The notes below the pieces were generated by a model. It did no database searches, had not been told where the DNA came from, and saw only the letters and a list, made by a program, of their open reading frames with translations. Below are positions 8,522 to 16,815 of a DNA stretch of 45,880 bases, piece after piece. This DNA comes from Nostoc sp. NMS9. Lineage in GTDB: Bacteria > Cyanobacteriota > Cyanobacteriia > Cyanobacteriales > Nostocaceae. Every line of letters starts with the position of its first letter. Positions within the stretch are counted from its first letter, which is position 1. Location of the stretch: positions 1-45,880 of the forward strand of contig NZ_JABXKL010000087.1 in assembly GCF_017114995.1 (NCBI RefSeq). The letters are read 5' to 3'. The position numbers were made by a program, and so were the translations under genes.

Positions 8522-9589
8522 ATGCTACAGACTAAGTACCTGGTTGTAGGTAAAGGACACATTGGTTTAGCAACAGCTGCCTATTTGAGTAATCAAGGAC
8601 ATACTGTTTACCTTTTCTCTCGCCGTTCTTCCATTGTTGCTCAGACAAGAACCATTCACTCAATTGGATCAGTTTCTCCCGGAAATTATCTAGTTGCAGC
8701 TTGTTCCAATAACATTTATGAGTTGGCGGCACTAAATGGTGGGAAACTACCACTCAACCTGCTGATCTGTTGTCGCGGTCAAGACATCGAACCCTACGCC
8801 AGGATTTTAGCTGAATATGTCAATCCTCAAATGAACATTCTGGTTTTCTGTTCTAGCCGCTTTGCAGGTCGGGTTTTTTGTAAGGTACTCCAGAGACTGG
8901 GAATAGCTAAGGAACAATTGCCTGCTGTGGCTGATGTCAACAATATTCCGTTCGTGAGTCGCGGTAATATGGAGGATCAAATCAGGATTAGCACACTTAC
9001 CAACAAATTTTTTGTGGCGGCTCAGAACCGAATCATGACAAATCGGATTGTGAGCGCTTACCAAGCTGTATTTAGTAATTTATGGGCTGCTGCTTCGGTT
9101 TTAGAAATTAATCTGAATAAAGTTAATGACATTATTCACCTTCCCCTGATTCTAGTTTCATTAGCTAGATGGGAATCTGGTGAGGATTACAACCCCTATG
9201 ATAATCTTAGTTCGCGTACTGTTGGACTCATTGACCACCTGGATTGCGATCGCATAGCAGTGGGTGAAGCACTGGGAGTCTTCAACTTAATTGATATCAA
9301 AAGCCACTATCAAATCGCATACGGAACCACCGGATCATCTCTTTATGAACATATGCAGCAGGTTGGAGCCTATTCCAGTACGACGCTGTATAACCCTCAT
9401 CACCGCTATTTGGTTGAGGATCTACTTTATGGCTGTTTTCCCTTACAAGTTTTAGCTCGCCTAGCTGGAGTAGAAACACCATTTCTGGACAGTTGCATCA
9501 CAATCGGAAATAAGTTCCTTGACATACCTCTGGAGTGGAATGCTGAGTTTCTGGAATTGGATCGGCATCAGCTCAGTCAAGAACTTTAA
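8522..9589 (+). CDS. Opine/octopine dehydrogenase family protein
   Basis: A 355-aa protein. It has an N-terminal Rossmann fold (VVGKGHIGLATAAYLSNQG, residues 7-25) and a C-terminal octopine/nopaline-dehydrogenase alpha-helical domain. Hallmarks of the latter are the N-x4-H motif in NDIIHLP, HLDCDRIAVGEALG and the NPHHRYLVEDLLYG signature. The family reductively condenses the amino group of an amino acid with a 2-oxo acid using NAD(P)H. The same chemistry finishes opine metallophores such as staphylopine, although that enzyme belongs to a different subfamily. It is divergent from vnfR copy 1 and converges with the oxidase/ATP-grasp fusion, 10 bp away. Substrates are unknown; a role in metallophore synthesis is inferred from neighbours only. 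Confidence 0.82.
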   Translation: MLQTKYLVVGKGHIGLATAAYLSNQGHTVYLFSRRSSIVAQTRTIHSIGSVSPGNYLVAACSNNIYELAALNGGKLPLNLLICCRGQDIEPYARILAEYVNPQMNILVFCSSRFAGRVFCKVLQRLGIAKEQLPAVADVNNIPFVSRGNMEDQIRISTLTNKFFVAAQNRIMTNRIVSAYQAVFSNLWAAASVLEINLNKVNDIIHLPLILVSLARWESGEDYNPYDNLSSRTVGLIDHLDCDRIAVGEALGVFNLIDIKSHYQIAYGTTGSSLYEHMQQVGAYSSTTLYNPHHRYLVEDLLYGCFPLQVLARLAGVETPFLDSCITIGNKFLDIPLEWNAEFLELDRHQLSQEL

Positions 9590-9599
9590 CTCATCGAAC

Positions 9600-12002
9600 T
9601 CACATTTTCTTAGTATTGTAGAAATTGGTAGAATTGGCTACCTCATAATCCCCTTGAAGGGTTGAAAAGTCATGATGGCTTAAAAGAATGGCAATGGCAA
9701 CATCCATCATACTTTGTGATCTTTTCAGTCTCTCTCCCAAATAAATCTGCCAATAAACTTTCACATCACTTTCGAGAATTGGCTTCTCAATTGCTGTAAC
9801 AACACCGTCCTGCTTAGGATGAATCGAGTAAGCACTGTACTTCCACTCGAATCTATCCTTGAGAATGATGTCAGGGGAATCACCAATCTGTAATTGAAGA
9901 TGTAACTCGTTTAGACGTACCCCCTGATATATGTCAAACATTCTCGATACAAGCTCTCCAGGACTGCGTGCAGCTACTTCCATCAGAATCGGTTCTTCGC
10001 TACCTTCTTGTAGGAAGAAATCAATATTGATTACACCATTTTTGGGATAACCGTGTTCTAAACTTTGTAACGTGTCACTTGAAAATTGCCAAAGTTTCTG
10101 AAATTCTGGATCTTCTTCTCTAACAACAATATTGCCGATTTGATGACCATAAATAAACTCATCATTAGGTCGATAGTGCTTGCAAGCAGCAAAATAACAA
10201 GGTTGACCATTTTTGATGACAACACTTGTGTTGTATAGTTGACCTTTAATAAATTCATTGAATTCAAATTCTTCATCTGAATCTACATTGCTGTCACACC
10301 AAGCTTTCAAATCATCAACAGTATGAATTCTTCTAGTTTTTTCACTTCCGGCTCCGGTAACTGGTTTGATAAAGATGTGATTACCTAGTTCTTCTAAAAC
10401 AAAATTTAAGTATGAAACTGGCTCTTTACGGTATTGGTCTTGAGAAAAAATCAGATACTTTGGCACCCGAATTAGGGAATTTTTGAGGGCAGATTTGAGG
10501 TAACTCTTATCGGTAAACTGGCGGATCATGGTTGGGCGATCGCCTACTAAATTTAAAGCTTCACGCAACTGTGCAGCTAACAATACCGAATACTCATCAT
10601 TGGTAACAATTCGATTGTTATCCAAAAGTTTATAATCAGTCTGAATCTGTTGATAGGTTTGGAGCAGATTTTGCAAATTATAAGGTTCTACAATTCGTAC
10701 AAGATCCAAGTACTGATACTGCGAGGGTATAACCTTACTGAGTCCTCGTCTACTACAGAGTAAAACCAGATTTCTATTATCTGATTGGATATGCTTAAAA
10801 TCAGTTTCGTAGGGAAGCATATCATGCAGCACAAAAACAGTCTGCTTATTGCTATCTATCTTACTACTAGAAAAGGCAAGTGGATTTGCCTCCTCGCGGA
10901 TCATTTCTTGTACCAACTGGAGAATTTCCTGTGAACATCCCCATGACAGAGTTACTCCTGACCCTCCATGTCCGTAATTATAAAATACGTGTGTGTTTAA
11001 AACCCTTTCTACACAAACATTTTCCTCTGTTAATGGTCGTAAACCAGCCCTAACAGGCTCCTTCTCATCTAGTGGGAGTTCTCTTAATTCCTGTAGAAAC
11101 TCCAAACAGCCATCATACATCTGTCGGATAATTGGAACTTCAAGAGATAGGTTTGTATTCCATTCGTCTTGCTGCGTTAATCCTCCCAAGACCACCAAAT
11201 CATCCCCTTTAGGAACTATGTAAACGATGTCTTGCTCATTTGAAGAAGATTGTTCGTGGGAAATACAATGAGCGTCTGTCACCACTCCACCCAGATTCTT
11301 AACCCTGACAAGTGCGCCTCTCAAGGGATACATGGAAGTATCGCCTGTAGTTGCTATTGAACCTAGTCCAGCACAGTTAACAATTGCCCTTGCATTAAAA
11401 CGACGAAGTAGTTCCTGTTCATTTTGAACCACATTGACAGTGATTTTTTCTTGGATGATCTCACATCCAATATTCTTTACGTATTGAAGTAACCACTTCA
11501 TGTAAACATCGGTGTTTGTCGCCGGTGCCATGTGTTTATAAGCATCTTTTATACCTCCTTTAAAACTCAAATCAATCGTTTCTTTGACAATCTGTAAGCC
11601 TCTTTCAAATCCATCAACCTTATCCTTCAACTCATTCATTTTGCGAAGGTCAGTAGGTCGATTTTCTAAAACATCCTTGAAATAGAAATACGCATCCCTC
11701 AAATAAAGTCCTGTTTCTTCTGAACCAAACTCTGCGTGTATTTTCTTGAATTTATTATAGGTAGTCATACACCAGTCTTTAGAGCGTTCCAGGGATCTGG
11801 GAGCACCATGACTACCACAGACTGCCGGTGGCCATTCCCACAATGCACCTGCCACAATAGAGGTTAAATCTGGGGCAAAACGATCTGCAACAATCACAAC
11901 CCTAAAACCTGCCTCTCTCAGACAGATAGCGGTTGTTAGGCCACTTACTCCCGCCCCTATTACTAAAATGTTCACATCATTGTCCAGCAATCGGTTGCTC
12001 AT
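9600..12002 (-). CDS. Fusion of FAD-dependent amino-acid oxidase and ATP-grasp ligase
   Basis: An 800-aa two-domain protein. Residues about 9-375 are a D-amino-acid-oxidase-type (DAO) flavoprotein: dinucleotide motif VIGAGVSGLTTAICLREAG, an internal MYPLRGALVRV segment and the C-terminal FAD-binding YNYGHGGSGVTLSWG. Residues about 410-760 are an ATP-grasp domain: IFIKPVTGAGSEKTR (phosphate-clamp strand and loop), EFNEFIKGQLYNTS, and the Mg/ATP site INIDFFLQEG...ILMEVAARSPGE. ATP-grasp enzymes join a carboxylate to an amine through an acyl-phosphate; DAO oxidises an amine to an imine or oxo acid. Pairing them in one chain next to an opine-dehydrogenase-like enzyme suggests a pathway making an amino-acid-derived small molecule. 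I do not know of a characterised protein with this architecture. Start codon ATG 12002. Confidence 0.85.
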   Translation of the reverse strand: MSNRLLDNDVNILVIGAGVSGLTTAICLREAGFRVVIVADRFAPDLTSIVAGALWEWPPAVCGSHGAPRSLERSKDWCMTTYNKFKKIHAEFGSEETGLYLRDAYFYFKDVLENRPTDLRKMNELKDKVDGFERGLQIVKETIDLSFKGGIKDAYKHMAPATNTDVYMKWLLQYVKNIGCEIIQEKITVNVVQNEQELLRRFNARAIVNCAGLGSIATTGDTSMYPLRGALVRVKNLGGVVTDAHCISHEQSSSNEQDIVYIVPKGDDLVVLGGLTQQDEWNTNLSLEVPIIRQMYDGCLEFLQELRELPLDEKEPVRAGLRPLTEENVCVERVLNTHVFYNYGHGGSGVTLSWGCSQEILQLVQEMIREEANPLAFSSSKIDSNKQTVFVLHDMLPYETDFKHIQSDNRNLVLLCSRRGLSKVIPSQYQYLDLVRIVEPYNLQNLLQTYQQIQTDYKLLDNNRIVTNDEYSVLLAAQLREALNLVGDRPTMIRQFTDKSYLKSALKNSLIRVPKYLIFSQDQYRKEPVSYLNFVLEELGNHIFIKPVTGAGSEKTRRIHTVDDLKAWCDSNVDSDEEFEFNEFIKGQLYNTSVVIKNGQPCYFAACKHYRPNDEFIYGHQIGNIVVREEDPEFQKLWQFSSDTLQSLEHGYPKNGVINIDFFLQEGSEEPILMEVAARSPGELVSRMFDIYQGVRLNELHLQLQIGDSPDIILKDRFEWKYSAYSIHPKQDGVVTAIEKPILESDVKVYWQIYLGERLKRSQSMMDVAIAILLSHHDFSTLQGDYEVANSTNFYNTKKM

Positions 12003-12253
12003 TAAAGATTATCTCGATTTTTTTGCAGTACAAAACAAATGCATTATCTTCTCCATAAATAATATTAATTCGGGCGCTTTAGGGTTGGCGTAGCGTTAAG
12101 AAATTCTTAGCATTTGGTATTTGCTATGAGTATTACTTAGCAATACTTTTTAGTTAATAAATAAACAGTATTAATAATGGTAAAAATGAGTGGCGAGTAA
12201 AAAAAGCTCTGAGGGCATAAGCTGTAGATACGTATACACAGAACCATTAAGAG

Positions 12254-12552
12254 CAGGGCTATTTCACTCTAAAAAGTTGTTTGAGTGTGTCTAGTCAAAA
12301 CGAACATAGTCGTTGACCTTGAGCCATATTTTAAAAACCTAGATCACGATACAAATTGAGAGTAAAGTTACGAGCAATAGCGAAAATCTGGAGTGAAAAA
12401 TTTTTATCGATTGATTTCAATCTAAAGTTACATATATATTTGTTCCCATAAAAATAGGCATTAATAGCCTCAAAACTATTACTAATGGCTGCTAAACATG
12501 GCTTTATAGAACCCATTTGGTACCTATTTTTCTGTCTACAAGTCTTGTGCAA
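12254..12552 (-). mobile_element. Remnant of an ISAs1-type insertion sequence (C-terminal half)
   Basis: CAGGGCTATTTCACTC at 12254-12269 resembles the ISAs1-family terminal repeat. Next to it on the minus strand is a broken transposase tail, including FAIARNFTLNLYRDLGF, followed after a stop by NMAQGQRLCS-like and DTLKQLFRVK segments. Several stops and frame changes interrupt it. The N-terminal half is missing. It sits in the 600-bp gap between the oxidase/ATP-grasp fusion and the AbrB-type gene. Confidence 0.6.
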
Positions 12553-12614
12553 AGCCGGATTTCATACTTTTGTAGCAATTGCTCTATGATTTCCCAATTT
12601 TGGATAAAGTCGAG

Positions 12615-13799
12615 CTAAGAAAACTCATCTAAAGTCTTCTCTCCAGTGCGCCCATTATCAATAAAGCTGCCAACAAGCTGGGAATCTTTAGAAGATAGCC
12701 CATATTTAAGCAGGGGAGCAACTAATAGTGAACGTAGCCCCAGAATAACGAACATTCTGATCGTATGCATCGACACAACTACGCCAGTATCACCACCGAA
12801 ATGAACGGTGCTGGCAACCATCGCTTGTGTTCCTGTAGGCATTGAGCCGAGTATAGCGGTTATCGTATCGATGTTCGTAACTAAATGAAACTCGTATCCG
12901 ACTACCGAGCAAATTACAATTAGCAACAGTGCCAAAACAACTTCAATCAAAACTGCTTTCACCAGGCGACGAATACCTTGCAAGTTTAACTGCAAACCTG
13001 TCGCGAAACCGATAAATAGCAATGCGCTGTCGAAGATTATATCGGGAACCTGTATATTGTACGGCAGTGTCCAACAGGCGAGCAATCCTACAAACAAAGG
13101 TGCGAAAAATGTGGAAGCAGGAAAGTGGATTTGGCTACCCAACCAGACACCCAAGCCGACGCACGCAACTATAATGAGTAAATTCAAAGACATTTGTATT
13201 GGCATACTACTCGTTGCAGGCAGTGTTGCGATCGCAGTCAAATGCGAATCTAAGTAAACACCTGGAACGAATAAACCAACTGCAAGTGGAACTACCACAA
13301 TAATTAGTATACTACGCAGGTACTGGAGAATCGCAACGGCGATCGCATCAGCACCGACTTCCTCACTCAATGTAATCAGACTAGGGATGATGCAGGGGAT
13401 AGACGCTAAAAGTGCAGTTGACCAATCCAGTCCACCTAAGCGGCTGAGAAGGTAACCGTTGAGGATACTCGCACTACTTGTGATCGCAATACAAATAAGT
13501 AACGGTATCGCATAGGTTGACATTATAGTCACGCTATCCCAGGAGAATTCGGTGGCAACCGAAATACCAAGAACTGCCTGGCCAATAATTGAAAAGGCTG
13601 GAGACATCGGTTGAGGGCTTTTTTGACTCATGGCATAGACAATCCCCACAACCAATGGACCAAGCAGCCAGCCAAGGGGGGCATTCAGCCAGTCCAACAG
13701 GAAACCAGCGACGCTGGCAGCAAATAGCAATGCGGCAGTTTTCGCAATTCTTAGAATATCTGAGACATTACTTGGGAAAACGTTCACACTGTTATTCAT
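12615..13799 (-). CDS. AbrB/AmoA-type membrane protein, putative transporter
   Basis: A 394-aa protein with about ten to eleven membrane segments arranged as two repeats (GFLLDWLNAPLGWLLGPLVV in the first half, QLNLQGIRRLVKAVLIEVV in the second). It contains the family's GSMPTGTQAMV motif near residue 315. This matches the AbrB / 'putative ammonia monooxygenase' membrane family (PF05145 type), which is unrelated to true AMO; members are suspected transporters or regulators. It sits on the same strand as the oxidase/ATP-grasp fusion, separated by an IS remnant. It could move the product of that pathway across the inner membrane, but this is speculation. Confidence 0.8.
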   Translation of the reverse strand: MNNSVNVFPSNVSDILRIAKTAALLFAASVAGFLLDWLNAPLGWLLGPLVVGIVYAMSQKSPQPMSPAFSIIGQAVLGISVATEFSWDSVTIMSTYAIPLLICIAITSSASILNGYLLSRLGGLDWSTALLASIPCIIPSLITLSEEVGADAIAVAILQYLRSILIIVVVPLAVGLFVPGVYLDSHLTAIATLPATSSMPIQMSLNLLIIVACVGLGVWLGSQIHFPASTFFAPLFVGLLACWTLPYNIQVPDIIFDSALLFIGFATGLQLNLQGIRRLVKAVLIEVVLALLLIVICSVVGYEFHLVTNIDTITAILGSMPTGTQAMVASTVHFGGDTGVVVSMHTIRMFVILGLRSLLVAPLLKYGLSSKDSQLVGSFIDNGRTGEKTLDEFS

Positions 13800-13948
13800 C
13801 TGAAGAATATTGCCAACTATTCAAGTAGGACAGCAATGATGGTCATTGAGTTAATGATAGTTACCAGTATCTGAATTCAAGCTTTGATTGAGCTGGCACT
13901 TATCCAACTCCAAAAACTCAATTGTCCGCTGTAAAGATATATTAACAT

Positions 13949-14235
13949 TAAACCAAAAAATTTTTCTCCGAAGAGCGATGCCTACCGCAGGCTGCGCCTA
14001 CGCTAAATAACTAGTAGTATTCCATACTCTCAAATACGTAATTTATTAATTAGCAGACATATGTATATATTAGACAGCAAGTTAGGGAACCAATAATTAA
14101 ATGTATCATCGTTTTAGAACAACATAAGTATTCTTTTCTGCTCAGTATTATATAGAACTTTGTTTTACGTAAATATGATTAGCGTAGGCGCAGCCTTCCC
14201 TAGGCATCGCTCTTTGAGAAAAACTTTTTGGTTTA
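13949..14235. mobile_element. 287-bp MITE-like element with about 57-bp imperfect terminal inverted repeats
   Basis: The left arm TAAACCAAAAAATTTTTCTC... (13949-14009) and the right arm ending ...ACTTTTTGGTTTA (14178-14235) are inverted copies. Both carry the GCGTAGGCGCAGCC...GGCATCGCTCTT dispersed-repeat module. The interior about 170 bp is AT-rich with no coding capacity. No clear target duplication is visible. Confidence 0.7.
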
Positions 14236-14369
14236 CTGACAATTGTTGACCTAATCTAAGATCATCAACCATTTGTCAATAATTAATAGTACTTCAAATT
14301 TCGTCAAAATCGAGGACGCAAACACAGTTTTTAAGGCAACTATGCTTACAGCAGGCTATTCGGCTACAA

Positions 14370-14545
14370 CCTTTTTCCAGTCAGATTAAATGTGTCGGCT
14401 ACGGCTTTTTGTAGTTTCTCAATATCTTGGGATCTCGATTAGTGCGATCGCAATTAGAGGTGATCAGTGGCTATGACATCAGAAAGATTGGGGAAATGTA
14501 GCAAATATTTAGAGTCATGAATCATTGCTTCATTATGAACAACAT
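14370..14545 (+). pseudogene. vnfR: Third vnfR-nifV copy, internally deleted relic
   Basis: 14370-14413 matches the upstream leader of vnfR copy 1 (GTCAGATTAAATGTGTC and CTACGGCTTTTTGTA). It is fused directly to the vnfR C-terminus: 14415-14510 reads FLNILGSRLVRSQLEVI then SGYDIRKIGEM before a frameshift, matching the final about 30 residues of both intact VnfR proteins. At 14517 an ATG opens MNHCFIMNN, matching the nifV start with the same 4-nt spacing. Nearly all of vnfR and nifV is deleted. Opposite orientation to copies 1 and 2. Confidence 0.88.
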
Positions 14546-14695
14546 TGTATTTGGAACAACTACAGCCATTAGTGTTTTACTGGAACTAGCAACTTATAAT
14601 TTATTAATAAAATATTATCTTAATGAGATATACGCTAATAAGTCGTTTATATTTATTATTAAAATGCTGCAATTTATTCATTAGAGAGTTAACTA

Positions 14696-15103
14696 GTGAC
14701 ACAAACAACTCAATACGCACACTATATGCAGGCTGACCAACGCCCTAGTATTAAGGAGCCGATAGAACTCTCACCTTTAGTCGGTAACTGGATCAATACT
14801 AAATCAGATACTAATTATTTGGTGCGGGTAGTTCTGACTGAACAAGATGGTCGCCTTCTGTTTCAAGGTTATGGAGCCAACGAACCCTCACCAATTGACT
14901 GGGGTAAGGTTGAGGCGGTGGCTTACGGTGTCGGAACCTCACTTATAGCAGGAGGATTCCACGCTTTTTACAAGCTAGACGGGATTGAGACACATCTGGT
15001 GGCAAACCAAAAATTGGGAATCTTGGTCATTCAGTCCTATACCCGCTACGTAGATGGTAGTGGTCGAACTGATCATTTTGCCCGTGAGTTTTTTCATCGC
15101 TAG
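14696..15103 (+). CDS. Calycin-like small protein, paralogue 1
   Basis: A 135-aa protein starting with GTG at 14696. It shares a beta-rich layout with the next gene: LVGNWINTKSDTN, VRVVLTEQDGRLLFQGYG, DWGKVEAV, FHAFYKLDGIETHLVAN, LGILVIQSYTRYVDGSGR and a terminal REFFHR. The pattern of a GxW strand followed by alternating strands resembles lipocalin/avidin-like barrels that bind small ligands, but I do not recognise a named family. No signal peptide, so cytoplasmic. It stands 21 bp upstream of its paralogue, in an operon between the oxidase/ligase block and vnfE. Confidence 0.8.
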   Translation: MTQTTQYAHYMQADQRPSIKEPIELSPLVGNWINTKSDTNYLVRVVLTEQDGRLLFQGYGANEPSPIDWGKVEAVAYGVGTSLIAGGFHAFYKLDGIETHLVANQKLGILVIQSYTRYVDGSGRTDHFAREFFHR

Positions 15104-15124
15104 TAAGAAGAGGAAGATTTCAAG

Positions 15125-15502
15125 ATGGAAAGAAACGAAATTTACGGTAACCAGCCCAAGGACACCGTGATTGATTTCACGCCTTATTTAGGAAGCTGGA
15201 TAAATTCCAACACAAAGACTACATGGATCGAGAAATTTACTCTAACCAAGCATAATGAGCAAATTATTATGCACGCTTATGGTGCCCAGTCCCTCAAAGA
15301 TTGGGGTGAGACTGAGGTAACACCGTTTGTAGATAATATCAATGAGAAGGCTTTCTGTGCAAGATACGATCACGATTCAGTGGAATCCTTGTTAGCAGCG
15401 AACATGAACAAAGACTTGTGGGTTATTGCTGCGTTTCACAAGTTCAAGGATGGCAGCCAACCTAATTTTCTGTGTCGGGAGTTTTACTATCGGCCGGACT
15501 AA
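15125..15502 (+). CDS. Calycin-like small protein, paralogue 2
   Basis: A 125-aa protein, ATG at 15125, preceded by an AAGAGGAAG ribosome binding site. It shares the frame of paralogue 1: YLGSWINSNTKTT, EKFTLTKHNEQIIMHAYGA, DWGETEVTPF, FCARYDHDSVESLLAAN, LWVIAAFHKFKDGSQ and REFYYRPD. The two clearly arose by tandem duplication and have diverged strongly. No catalytic motif is visible, so a ligand-binding barrel is more likely than an enzyme. Closes a two-gene operon; a strong terminator lies 200 bp downstream. Confidence 0.8.
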   Translation: MERNEIYGNQPKDTVIDFTPYLGSWINSNTKTTWIEKFTLTKHNEQIIMHAYGAQSLKDWGETEVTPFVDNINEKAFCARYDHDSVESLLAANMNKDLWVIAAFHKFKDGSQPNFLCREFYYRPD

Positions 15503-15704
15503 GATGAAGTTCCTGCTTGCATTTGTACTAAAAAAGCTCATAAGGCTCGCTGTACAAAACAGTCTAGGGTTTACAGTGTACCCATGTAAACGCTGGAACT
15601 AAAGGCCTTGTCATTACCAACACTTTTTAAGGGACTGGGTGATAAGGGATTTCCAAAAAATAAAATCCTCAGTAAAGAGGAATAATAATCATTGTAGAGG
15701 GTAA

Positions 15705-15743
15705 GGAGTCAGGGCTGCGATCGCAGCCCTGACTCCCCTTTTT
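15705..15743 (+). terminator. Strong rho-independent terminator with HIP1 core
   Basis: GGAGTCAGGGCTGC and GCAGCCCTGACTCC pair perfectly around a GATC loop (15705-15736) and are followed by CCTTTTT. The centre contains the octamer GCGATCGC. It would end transcripts from the two calycin-like genes and insulate vnfE downstream. Confidence 0.85.
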
Positions 15744-15850
15744 GTAGTAAGTTCAACTATGTGTGGTTCAAGTTTTTGGGTATCTAAGAATGTCAATTGA
15801 ATTAACTGACTCATGGAAAAGTCTGCTTAAAGAAACAGCAACTCAATTTA

Positions 15851-15950
15851 GGGTGTTGCATAATTGCGGGATGATTTGAGAATTTCGATCAATACATAAT
15901 CACCGCGTCTCGGTGTCAGCCACAATCATCCCATTATTCAGCAACGCCCA
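15851..15950. repeat. About 100-bp imperfect inverted repeat (family copy 1)
   Basis: Starts GGGTGTTGCATAATTGCGGG and ends with its imperfect inverse (CCCATTATTCAGCAACGCCC). Related arms occur at 20890-20996 and 39156-39245. A non-coding MITE-like or palindromic repeat. Confidence 0.65.
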
Positions 15951-16370
15951 ATTTATTGGTGTAGCAAGACAGCGTTTCCAAGTGCAACGCAAACTGTAAT
16001 GGGATTAAGTTACGGAGGACAACTGCTGGCTCCAAAATAATTGAAGTGGGATAGAAAAACTATCCATAAAGAAATTAAAGAATTAACTAGTGACATTACT
16101 TGTGTAGATAATTATTCGGTGAAGGAGCATTAGAGCGTAGAATAACTTTACCAACATAGTTTGTGGTTACAATTAGTCATTAGCTAGAGAGTCTAATAAG
16201 CTAATAAATACATTCTTTTATTGTTTTAATTTTGGCCATTTATCGCTGATTTCTCTCCAAAAAAATATCCATTATTAATATAGATATTAAATCATTATTC
16301 TTGTCATGTACAGTTAGAATATTCTGTATATTATTAATAACAATGTTATATTTATCAGACAACTATACCT

Positions 16371-16400
16371 TAAATTATAGACAGATCTGTCTATAATTTA
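16371..16400. promoter_or_regulatory. Perfect 30-bp palindrome upstream of vnfE
   Basis: The half TAAATTATAGACAGA is followed at once by its exact reverse complement. There is no T-tract, so it is not a simple terminator. The core TAGACAGATCTGTCTA has the look of a TetR-family operator. It lies about 415 bp before the vnfE start in a 1.3-kb AT-rich region that holds no gene. Confidence 0.5.
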
Positions 16401-16815
16401 ATTGGTTTTATACCTGAATATTCATTTTTTATTCATGCTATTGTTATCATTTTTACGATTATCAGCTACAGGTTTTGTTATGATTTTTAAGTCAAGAGAA
16501 TCAAAAAATATTTACAGAATACAAAGTATCGAAGAATATTTATTGATATCAGCTATTGTCGTTTGATAAATTAAATGGCTATTTGCAAAATTAGTGTCAA
16601 TCTAGAACCAGAGAACGAGTTTTATTCATCTTTGCATTCGTGCTGTTAGTAGCAAAAACTGTATTTATTAAGATACACGCTACTCAGATGAAAGATTTTG
16701 GCTATTGCTTATCTAGAGCATATTTTAGGCTAATAAATAATTTGGCAAACGACATTACGCCTTCTAAATCCTAAAACTTGATTCTTTTGTATTAATCTTC
16801 AGTACGAGGAAAGGC

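Noticed and set aside
15705..15736. Possible operator or HIP1-centred regulatory palindrome
   Set aside because: The GC-rich perfect stem followed by a T-tract is better explained as a terminator.
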